From: DASUSH01 sp036375215
Lineage (GTDB): Bacteria; Actinomycetota; Thermoleophilia; Solirubrobacterales; 70-9
DNA: 8,545 bases
Assembly: GCA_036375215.1 (NCBI GenBank)
Contig: DASUSH010000015.1
Coordinates: forward strand, 1-8,545
Direction of reading: 5' to 3'
Part shown: positions 1-5,818 of the stretch, piece by piece
Layout: every line of letters begins with the position of its first letter
How positions within the stretch are numbered: position 1 is the first letter of the stretch
Position numbers and translations under genes: made by a program
The notes under the pieces: generated by a model
Told to the model about the DNA's origin: nothing
The model's input: only the letters and a program-made list of their open reading frames with translations
The model's database searches: none

Positions 1-1476
<1,476 letters not shown>

Positions 1477-1493
1477 CTCCGCCCGCACCGAGA

Positions 1494-1516
1494 GGCGCCC
1501 GTAGGGAGAGGGCGCC
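1494..1516 (+). terminator. Short GC hairpin downstream of rpoC, possible terminator
   Basis: A 7-bp perfect stem (GGCGCCC at 1494-1500 with GGGCGCC at 1510-1516) and a 9-nt loop lie 18 bp after the rpoC stop. There is no T-tract, so it is not a canonical intrinsic terminator. The core GGCGCC is self-complementary and such motifs arise easily in GC-rich DNA. Its position between rpoC and convergent genes makes a role in ending the rpoBC transcript plausible but unproven. Confidence 0.3.
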
Positions 1517-1549
1517 CGCACGCGCCGCCGATCTCGTCGCGCGCGGATT

Positions 1550-1595
1550 ACCGGCTCGTCCGCGTGACCTGGCGGCGGATCCGCGACGAGCCGGT
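1550..1595. repeat. 11-bp perfect inverted repeat with nested palindrome in the rpoC downstream gap
   Basis: ACCGGCTCGTC (1550-1560) is perfectly complementary to GACGAGCCGGT (1585-1595). The 24-bp centre ends in the palindrome GCGGATCCGC (1575-1584). It sits in the 168-bp gap between rpoC and the convergent 103-residue membrane-protein gene, so it could stop transcription from either side, although no T-tract follows on either strand. The frame spanning it (1546-1641) has strongly G/C-biased third positions, so it may instead be part of a decayed gene. Confidence 0.45.
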
Positions 1596-1644
1596 CGCGG
1601 TCGTGCCTCGGATGGCCGCGCCGCTCGCGACCAGCGGCTAGATC

Positions 1645-1956
1645 TCAGGCAGAGGTGGGTTCACGCTCGCGGCGCCGGCCGGTCAGCGCCGGCGCCGGGC
1701 GCCGGATCACGCGGGTGCGGCCGCCGGGCGGGCAGTCGGGGAGCGGGCGGGCGTCGGGCGCGTGGGGGCCGCGGCGAGGCCCGCGCGGGCGCTTCGGCTC
1801 AGGCCGCCAGCGGCGGAAGCCGTGGTCCTCGCCCGGCTCCGGAGCCTCGGCGGGCTCGTCGCTCTGCTTGACCGCCCAGTAGACGAGGTAGAGCAGGCAG
1901 GCGACCGGGATCTTCAGGATCACCATCAGATAGAAGATCGGCCAGAAGCCCTCCAT
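1645..1956 (-). CDS. Small single-span membrane protein, function unknown
   Basis: 103 residues starting MEGFWPIFYLMVILKIPVAC. One hydrophobic helix spans about residues 5-29. It is followed by a cytoplasmic-looking acidic/proline linker (DEPAEAPEPGED) and an Arg/Pro-rich tail with the blocks GFRRWRPEPKRPRGPRRGP and DCPPGGRTRVIRR. From memory, actinobacterial hypothetical proteins of this build (one membrane helix plus an RRPxPxRPRGPRRGPH-type tail) are widespread, but I cannot name a function. The ATG has no good Shine-Dalgarno; a TACACT hexamer lies 11 bp upstream on the same strand. The gene begins 36 bp after the HAD hydrolase stop on the same strand, so the two may be co-transcribed. It runs convergent to rpoC. 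The + strand ORFs overlapping it are compositional shadows. Confidence 0.8.
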   Translation of the reverse strand: MEGFWPIFYLMVILKIPVACLLYLVYWAVKQSDEPAEAPEPGEDHGFRRWRPEPKRPRGPRRGPHAPDARPLPDCPPGGRTRVIRRPAPALTGRRREREPTSA

Positions 1957-1966
1957 CCCGGGTCGC

Positions 1967-1972
1967 AGTGTA
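1967..1972 (-). promoter_or_regulatory. Possible -10 hexamer TACACT for the 103-residue membrane protein
   Basis: Reading the - strand, TACACT fits the actinobacterial TANNNT -10 pattern and ends 10 nt before the ATG, which would give a transcript with almost no 5' leader. No -35 match is visible at the usual distance. The gene may instead be read through from the HAD gene. Weak sequence-only call. Confidence 0.3.
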
Positions 1973-1992
1973 CCCGCGAGGCGGTGTGGGCC

Positions 1993-2490
1993 CTAGCGCG
2001 GTTCGAACCCGCTCTCGACCCAGGCGAGGAGGGCGTCGACGTGGCCCTCCTCGAGCCCGAGGTGGGACTCCGTCGGGACCAGCAGGGTCGGCGCCGCGCG
2101 CGCGGCCGCCCACTCCGTGCAGGTCTCGTCGATGTTGTCGTCGATCCAGGCGAGCGGGCGGTCGCCGGCGTACTCGTCGATCGCGTCGACCTTCCAGTGG
2201 GCGGTGCCGAACACCGCCCGCCCGCCGAAGCGGAGGACCGGCAGGTCCGGGGGCAGGCCGAGCATCGATGGCAGGTGGTCGTTGGCGCGGTCCTCCCAGC
2301 CCGTCGCCCAGACCAGGTCGTAGTGGCCGGAGAGCCGTCGCAGCCGGTCGCCCGCGGGCAGCGAGATGCAATGGAGCATTCCGTCGATCAGCCTCATCTC
2401 GCCCCGCAAGCTCTCGAGCCCCTCGTCGAACCCGAAGATGCTGATCACGCCGTCGACGTCGACGGCGAGGATCGGTCGCGAGCCGGCCAC
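1993..2490 (-). CDS. HAD-superfamily hydrolase-like protein
   Basis: 165 residues from the chosen GTG. All four HAD motifs are visible: motif I DVDGV with nucleophile D11 and D13, motif II in LVWATGWED (T63), motif III lysine K100 in HWKVDAIDEY, and motif IV acidic pair D117/D118 in AWIDDN. The family acts on phosphate groups through an aspartyl-phosphate intermediate with Mg2+. The WATGWED/HWK/WIDDN arrangement resembles stand-alone actinobacterial HAD proteins annotated as 'HAD domain-containing', related to the HAD domains of RNA-repair polyproteins. Substrate unknown. The frame can be extended to a GTG (2526) or TTG (2529), but those would overlap the rpsL start. The GTG at 2490 sits 7 nt after a TANNNT hexamer and just before the fold begins (RPILAVDVDG). 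It is divergent from rpsL and upstream of the small membrane protein. Catalytic residues look intact. Confidence 0.87.
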   Translation of the reverse strand: MAGSRPILAVDVDGVISIFGFDEGLESLRGEMRLIDGMLHCISLPAGDRLRRLSGHYDLVWATGWEDRANDHLPSMLGLPPDLPVLRFGGRAVFGTAHWKVDAIDEYAGDRPLAWIDDNIDETCTEWAAARAAPTLLVPTESHLGLEEGHVDALLAWVESGFEPR

Positions 2491-2497
2491 GGCGCTG

Positions 2498-2503
2498 ACG
2501 CTA
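2498..2503 (-). promoter_or_regulatory. Candidate -10 element for a leaderless HAD-hydrolase transcript
   Basis: On the - strand TAGCGT matches the actinobacterial TANNNT -10 pattern and is followed by 7 nt and then the GTG start. There is no Shine-Dalgarno, which fits a leaderless mRNA. It shares bases 2502-2503 with the opposing rpsL -10 candidate. No -35 box is visible. This is pattern-based inference. Confidence 0.4.
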
Positions 2504-2507
2504 CTAT
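2502..2507 (+). promoter_or_regulatory. Candidate -10 element for a leaderless rpsL transcript
   Basis: TACTAT (4 of 6 to TATAAT, and fitting TANNNT) lies 8 nt before the rpsL GTG. The 15 bases before the start contain no purine-rich Shine-Dalgarno. Together this suggests transcription starts at or within a couple of bases of the GTG. No convincing -35 hexamer is present 16-18 bp upstream. Confidence 0.45.
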
Positions 2508-2515
2508 TCGCCGCC

Positions 2516-2908
2516 GTGCCGAGCACCAATCAGCTGATCAGGAAGGGCCGTACGCGGCCGAAGAAGAAGGTCGCGACCCCGGGCCTCAAGTCCGGGCAGG
2601 GCCGCAAGCGCCGGATCGCCGCCCCGCAGCGGCGCGGCGTGTGCACCCGCGTCTACACCGCGACCCCGAAGAAGCCGAACTCGGCGCTGCGCAAGGTCGC
2701 CCGCGTGCGCCTCACCAACGGGATGGAGGTCACCAGCTACATCCCGGGCGAGGGGCACAACCTCCAGGAGCACTCCGTCGTGCTCGTTCGCGGCGGCCGC
2801 GTCAAGGACCTTCCGGGCGTGCGCTACAAGGTGATCCGCGGGACCCTCGACGCCTCGGGCGTCTCGGATCGCAAGCAGTCGCGCTCGATGTACGGCGTCA
2901 AGAAGTAA
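2516..2908 (+). CDS. rpsL: 30S ribosomal protein S12
   Basis: Decoding-centre protein of the small subunit, controlling tRNA selection accuracy. 130 residues from a GTG start (MPSTNQLIRKGR, matching the usual family N-terminus). The blocks RRGVCTRVYTATPKKPNSAL, VRLTNGMEVTSYIPGEGHNL and VRGGRVKDLPGVRY are intact. The streptomycin-related lysines (E. coli K43 and K88) correspond to K52 and K97, and P100 is conserved, so the sequence looks drug-sensitive. The Asp that can be beta-methylthiolated in other bacteria is D98. It is longer than the E. coli protein up to the PKKPNS loop by 9 residues, because of a basic, glycine-containing insertion around residues 26-35 (SGQGRKRRIA). There is no Shine-Dalgarno; translation is probably leaderless. 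rpsG follows after 2 bp. Confidence 0.97.
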   Translation: MPSTNQLIRKGRTRPKKKVATPGLKSGQGRKRRIAAPQRRGVCTRVYTATPKKPNSALRKVARVRLTNGMEVTSYIPGEGHNLQEHSVVLVRGGRVKDLPGVRYKVIRGTLDASGVSDRKQSRSMYGVKK

Positions 2909-2910
2909 CG

Positions 2911-3381
2911 ATGCCCCGCCGCGCTCGCGCTCAGATCCGCCCGACGGAGCAGGATTCCCAGTTCCGCAGCCGCCTCGTGCAGCAGGTGATCAACAAGGTC
3001 ATGGTCGCCGGCAAGAAGTCGCGCGCCGAGCAGATCGTCTACGACGCCCTCGCGATCGTCGGCGAGCGCACCGGCCGGCCCCCGGTCGAGGTGCTCGACG
3101 AGTCGATCAAGGAGCTCACCCCGGTGCTCGAGGTCCGCTCCCGCCGCGTCGGCGGCGCGACCTACCAGGTCCCGGTCGAGGTCCCGGCGCGCCGCGCCCG
3201 CACGCTCGCCGTGCGCTGGCTCGTCGAGTTCGCCCGCAACCGCCGCGAGAAGTCGATGTCCGAGCGCCTCGCCAACGAGATCTCGGACTCGATCTCCCAG
3301 CAGGGCGGCGCCTGGAAGCGCAAGGACGACATCTACCGCATGGCGCAGGCCAACAAGGCCTTCGCGCACTACCGCTGGTAA
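2911..3381 (+). CDS. rpsG: 30S ribosomal protein S7
   Basis: Primary binder of the 3' domain of 16S rRNA; it organises the 30S head. 156 residues, the normal bacterial length, starting MPRRARAQIRPTEQD. The conserved INKVMVAGKKSRAEQIVYDAL block is near residues 28-47. The beta-hairpin RSRRVGGATYQVPVEVPARR is at about 76-95, and the C-terminal DIYRMAQANKAFAHYRW is intact. The ATG lies 2 bp after the rpsL stop with no separate Shine-Dalgarno, so translation is probably coupled to rpsL. The long rpsL-rpsG spacer that carries the S7 autoregulatory site in E. coli therefore does not exist here. Unlike the standard str operon, fusA does not follow directly: 2.4 kb with two reverse-strand genes intervene. 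Confidence 0.98.
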   Translation: MPRRARAQIRPTEQDSQFRSRLVQQVINKVMVAGKKSRAEQIVYDALAIVGERTGRPPVEVLDESIKELTPVLEVRSRRVGGATYQVPVEVPARRARTLAVRWLVEFARNRREKSMSERLANEISDSISQQGGAWKRKDDIYRMAQANKAFAHYRW

Positions 3382-3416
3382 GACCCGGCTCGGACCGGTA
3401 AGACCCGGCTCGGGCC
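3377..3416 (+). repeat. 20-bp tandem duplication across the rpsG stop codon
   Basis: Two adjacent 20-bp units (3377-3396 and 3397-3416) differ at one base. The unit begins GGTAAGACCCGGCTCGG, so the first copy contains the last rpsG bases and the TAA stop, and the second copy repeats that TAA in the untranslated region. In the second copy CCCG-GCT-CGGG can fold into a small 4-bp hairpin (3404-3414). It looks like a local duplication by slippage. Confidence 0.85.
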
Positions 3417-3674
3417 TGCAAAGCGGCGCCTGCCGGTGTCCTCGGTCGGCCTGGTCACGCACGTTTCGGAGCGCGCTCCCCGCGCCTGGGTCCTTGCGAG
3501 GCCCGGCCGGCGCTCTCGGACGTTGGCCGAGTTGCGTTGCCGTCAGCATCGCTTTGCGGCCAACGTCGCGCCTGGGCCGATGGTGGGACGCGAGTCGCGC
3601 CCGTGGCGCGCGGGATGTGGCGAAGCTGCGCGGCGGCGTGTGCGCGGCGTGCGTTGGGTCGTTGACCTGCCCGC
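3382..3674. other. Non-coding region between convergent rpsG and membrane-protein genes
   Basis: 293 bp between the rpsG stop and the stop of the convergent 249-residue gene. It holds the second copy of the 20-bp duplication and an 11-bp inverted repeat, and it is locally richer in T and in GTTG/TTGC words than the flanking genes. An 80-codon + strand frame with a GTG start (3436-3678) crosses it but shows no recognisable motif. A much longer - strand frame is a shadow of rpsG and the membrane gene. I see no tRNA or known RNA family. Confidence 0.6.
3519..3567. terminator. Inverted repeat in the rpsG 3' region, possible transcription end
   Basis: GACGTTGGCCG (3519-3529) pairs perfectly with CGGCCAACGTC (3557-3567), an 11-bp stem with a 27-nt loop. 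It lies about 140 bp after rpsG and about 110 bp before the convergent gene's stop. There is no T-tract on either strand, so it is not a classical intrinsic terminator, but its location between convergent transcripts fits a bidirectional stop or an RNA 3' end. Confidence 0.4.
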
Positions 3675-4424
3675 TTAGTCCGCGCCGCGCCGCCTCGAGG
3701 CCGCGCGGCGGACCCGCTCGACCCGGTCCTTCACCCGCTCGCGAGACTCCTCGCCGGTCGCGCGGCGCCGGCGCTTCGGCGAGGACTTCGGCTCCTTGGC
3801 GTCCTTCGACGCCTCGTCCGCCTGCGCGTCGGGCTCGGGCTCCGCGGCGCCCGTCGGCCTGCGCCCGCGCCGGCGCGCGGCCCAGCGCTCGCCGAGGGAG
3901 AGCTGCTCCGGCGTGAGCGTGGCGAGCGCGGCGCCGCTGACCGCGAGCCCCAGGGCGCCGAGCAGCTCGAGCCAGAACCCCGCCTGGGGGACCGCCTCGG
4001 CGTCGATGAACGACTGGCGGGGGTCGTCGAGGGTGCCGATCTGCCCGGCTCGCGGCAGGTCGCCGAGCAGGAAGATGAGGAGCGCGACGGCGCCGGTGGC
4101 CGCGACCGCGAAGGCGGCGGCCTTCGAGCCGCTCATCGCGGCCACCGCCAGGGCGAAGATCGCGAACAGGGCGAGGACGAGGAGCGCGTAGGAGTGGCGG
4201 TCGCTCGCCTCGATCACCTGCAGCGGCTCGCCGCCCGGCGGGGTCAGCTCGAACGTGGTCAAGAGCTCGGAGAACCCGAGCACGAGCGCCGACGCCAGGC
4301 ACGCGAGTGGGAGCAGGATCTCGACCGCGGGGATGCGCAGCGCCCGCGGCCGCGGGCGCTCGCGGGGCTCGCGCTTCGGCGCGCGCCCGCGCTTGGGCGC
4401 CGGCTTTTTCGCCTCGGGGCTCAT
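3675..4424 (-). CDS. Four-span membrane protein with basic tails (paralogue of upstream gene), unknown function
   Basis: 249 residues. A Lys/Arg/Pro-rich N-terminus (1-30) precedes hydrophobic helices at about 34-56, 78-97, 103-121 and 148-170, then a highly charged C-terminal tail (175-249) rich in Arg, Lys, Glu and Ala. The loop between helices 1 and 2 holds a polar stretch ending in HSY (77-79). Helix 3 ends in GDLP (121-124) and helix 4 begins with GFW (149-151). The same landmarks at nearly the same spacing occur in the upstream 391-residue protein, so the two look like tandem paralogues. The ATG overlaps the upstream stop as ATGA, with GAGGG a few bases before it, indicating coupled translation. 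It is convergent with rpsG. I do not recognise a named family. Both tails are probably cytoplasmic by the positive-inside rule. Confidence 0.82.
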   Translation of the reverse strand: MSPEAKKPAPKRGRAPKREPRERPRPRALRIPAVEILLPLACLASALVLGFSELLTTFELTPPGGEPLQVIEASDRHSYALLVLALFAIFALAVAAMSGSKAAAFAVAATGAVALLIFLLGDLPRAGQIGTLDDPRQSFIDAEAVPQAGFWLELLGALGLAVSGAALATLTPEQLSLGERWAARRRGRRPTGAAEPEPDAQADEASKDAKEPKSSPKRRRRATGEESRERVKDRVERVRRAASRRRGAD

Positions 4425-5596
4425 GCCGCCCTCGCTCGCGCCGGGCCGACGCCGGCCGCGCGCCGGCTGCGCCGCGAGGCCGTCCGCTTGGACCTGCGCG
4501 AGTAGCGGGAGACGAGAAGGCCGCCGAAGACGAGCACGACGCCGGCGAAGAGCTGCACCCAGAAGCCCTCGACGAGCTGGGCCTCCACGCCGGAATAGGC
4601 GACCGCCTGGGCGCTCTCGTCGAGGCCGGCCGGGACGTCGACGATCAGCGCGACCGCCACGGCGAGCACGCCGAGGAGCGAGACCACGCGGCCCAGCTGC
4701 CAGCGCCCGCGCGCGGCCGCGAAGAGCAGGGCGATCGCGATCACGGCGACCGGGACGAGCAGATATGCGTGCGCCGAGCCGGCGGGCTCGCGGTCGACCT
4801 GCGGGGCCGGGGCGACGAGGTCGGCGTCGGAGTAGGCGGCGTAGTCGGGCACGCCCACCGCCACGCCGCGGTAGTCGACGAACTGCGAGACCCCGAGCAG
4901 GACGGCGGCGAGCGCGGTCACGATCAGGGCGGCGCGCAGCGGCGTGAGCGCGCGCGCCAGCCAGGCGAGCCCGCGGCGCCCGAGCGCCACGAGCCCGAGG
5001 AGCGGGGGCAGGAGGGGCGCGACCGCCCCGCGGATCACCTTCGAGCAGCGCTCGCCGAAGCCGGTGATCGCCGTGGCGACGCCCGCGGCGCTGGGCTTGC
5101 GGACCCGCCCTGCGGCGCGCGCCCGCCGCCGGCTCGCCGGCCGCGCCCCCTTCCGGCGCCGCTCGCCGCGCGCCCGCAGGCGCCGCCGGCGCTCACGGCG
5201 CGGCTTAACGGCGCGCTCGCGCTTCGAGCGCCGCGCGGCGGGCCTGGGCTTCGCAGGCGGCCGCTCGCGGCGCTTGGGCTCAGCTCGCGGCTCAGCCGGC
5301 TTCGCCGGGCCCGCCTCGCGGGGGCGCTCGAGCCCGCGCGCCCCGGCGCGCCGGCCGGCCGGGCGGGGGGCCCCGGCGGGCTCGTCGCTCGCCGGCTTCC
5401 CGGGACGGGCCGGGCGCGGCCGCTTCGGACGGGTGTCGCGGATCGGGTCGGTGACCCTCCGCCCGGCTTTCCGGACCGCGTAGCCGGTGTCCTGGACGAG
5501 GTGGCGGAGACGCCTGGAGAGGGGGGCCTTGGAGGCCTTTCCAGCGCTCGATTTCGCGCCTGAGGAGCGCTTTTCAGGGTCTCTGGAGGTGGTCAT
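4421..5596 (-). CDS. Four-span membrane protein with long Arg/Lys/Pro-rich N-terminal tail, unknown function
   Basis: 391 residues. Residues 1-170 are low-complexity and strongly basic (runs such as RRERRRRLRARGERRRK at about 133-149), probably disordered and cytoplasmic. A hydrophobic or amphipathic stretch at about 193-215 leads to four helices near 220-240, 277-295, 302-320 and 346-363, and then a short Arg/Ser-rich tail. Landmarks shared with the downstream 249-residue protein: HAY (276-278), VDVP (319-322) and EGFW (343-346). The first ~30 codons use noticeably more A/T-ending codons than the rest. The ATG lacks a Shine-Dalgarno and abuts a TCTAGC-T-GCTAGA palindrome; a start further inside cannot be excluded. 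It is divergent from fusA and overlaps the next gene by 4 bp. The 418-codon + strand frame over it is rejected because only this strand gives membrane helices and a coupled neighbour. Confidence 0.77.
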   Translation of the reverse strand: MTTSRDPEKRSSGAKSSAGKASKAPLSRRLRHLVQDTGYAVRKAGRRVTDPIRDTRPKRPRPARPGKPASDEPAGAPRPAGRRAGARGLERPREAGPAKPAEPRAEPKRRERPPAKPRPAARRSKRERAVKPRRERRRRLRARGERRRKGARPASRRRARAAGRVRKPSAAGVATAITGFGERCSKVIRGAVAPLLPPLLGLVALGRRGLAWLARALTPLRAALIVTALAAVLLGVSQFVDYRGVAVGVPDYAAYSDADLVAPAPQVDREPAGSAHAYLLVPVAVIAIALLFAAARGRWQLGRVVSLLGVLAVAVALIVDVPAGLDESAQAVAYSGVEAQLVEGFWVQLFAGVVLVFGGLLVSRYSRRSKRTASRRSRRAAGVGPARARAA

Positions 5597-5608
5597 CTAG
5601 CTGCTAGA
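5596..5608. promoter_or_regulatory. 13-bp palindrome at the start of the 391-residue gene
   Basis: TCTAGC-T-GCTAGA is a perfect inverted repeat of 6-bp arms around a single T. It begins at the first base of the ATG codon of the divergent membrane gene and overlaps the TAGACT -10 candidate pointing to fusA. A position like this fits an operator controlling both directions, but the arms are short and no regulator is known. Confidence 0.35.
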
Positions 5609-5610
5609 CT
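5605..5610 (+). promoter_or_regulatory. Candidate -10 hexamer TAGACT for fusA
   Basis: TAGACT fits TANNNT and matches 4 of 6 bases of TATAAT. No good -35 is visible 16-18 bp upstream (CTGGAG at 5583-5588 is the closest, 3 of 6). A start near 5617 would give a leader of about 200 nt that contains the attenuator-like hairpin before fusA. Because the membrane genes run the other way, fusA must have a promoter somewhere in 5597-5818; this is the best candidate I can see. Confidence 0.35.
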
Positions 5611-5650
5611 CATTCGTCGCTCACGCCTGAAAGCTTGAGGGCATGAGTAT

Positions 5651-5668
5651 TGGAATCCATTCCATGGA
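5651..5668. promoter_or_regulatory. Overlapping palindromes in the fusA leader, operator-like
   Basis: TGGAAT-CC-ATTCCA (5651-5664) is a perfect 14-bp palindrome-like element with 6-bp arms. It overlaps TCCATGGA (5661-5668), also self-complementary. The AT-rich arms stand out against the GC-rich surroundings. It could be a protein binding site downstream of the proposed fusA promoter. No regulator can be named. Confidence 0.35.
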
Positions 5669-5696
5669 GAGCCGCCCCGTCACATAGAGGTTTCGC

Positions 5697-5728
5697 CGGG
5701 CCGAAAACGCACTTGCGCTCCGGGCCCG
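5697..5728 (+). promoter_or_regulatory. Possible antiterminator stem in the fusA leader
   Basis: CGGGCC (5697-5702) can pair with GGCCCG (5723-5728), a 6-bp GC-only stem with a 20-nt loop. The 3' arm is the same segment that forms the 5' arm of the following terminator hairpin, so the two folds exclude each other. This is the layout of an attenuator. The stem is short and GC words of this kind occur by chance, so function is inference. Confidence 0.35.
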
Positions 5729-5742
5729 TCAGGGCCTTTTTT
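5722..5742 (+). terminator. Intrinsic terminator / attenuator in the fusA leader
   Basis: GGCCC (5723-5727), loop GTCA, GGGCC (5732-5736), extended by a G-U pair (5722/5737), followed directly by six T residues (5737-5742). It is the only hairpin-plus-T-tract I see in the window. It ends 76 bp before the fusA ATG and on the fusA strand. It either attenuates fusA transcription or stops + strand read-through coming from rpsG across the antisense genes; in the second case a promoter must lie between it and fusA, and I see no good one there. Confidence 0.65.
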
Positions 5743-5818
5743 GTGCCCCGATACCACTTTGTGACGGTCGCCTCCTCTCCTTGCCCCGAAACCGCTCGCG
5801 CGAACCATAGGTACTGAC

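Noticed and set aside
1996..2012. GGTTCGAACCC, resembling a tRNA T-arm or integrase attachment core
   Set aside because: It is the coding sequence for the HAD C-terminus (Gly-Phe-Glu-Pro) and no other tRNA arms are adjacent.
2527..2529. TTG (2529) or GTG (2526) as the HAD gene start
   Set aside because: Would overlap the rpsL start and add 12-13 residues before the HAD fold; the GTG at 2490 has a matching -10 hexamer at the leaderless distance.
1762..3381. 539-codon + strand frame ending as S7
   Set aside because: Only the last 156 codons (from 2911) are rpsG. The upstream part is antisense to the HAD and small membrane genes and a shadow of rpsL.
3436..3678. 80-codon + strand frame with GTG start downstream of rpsG
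   Set aside because: No recognisable motif, no Shine-Dalgarno, and it ends inside the convergent gene's stop; more likely non-coding.
2824..4302. 492-codon - strand frame
   Set aside because: Runs antisense through rpsL/rpsG, then the non-coding gap, then a different frame of the membrane gene; no motif, composition effect of high GC.
4307..5563. 418-codon + strand frame over the membrane pair
   Set aside because: No membrane helices or motifs; the opposite strand gives two helix-bearing proteins with a coupled ATGA junction.
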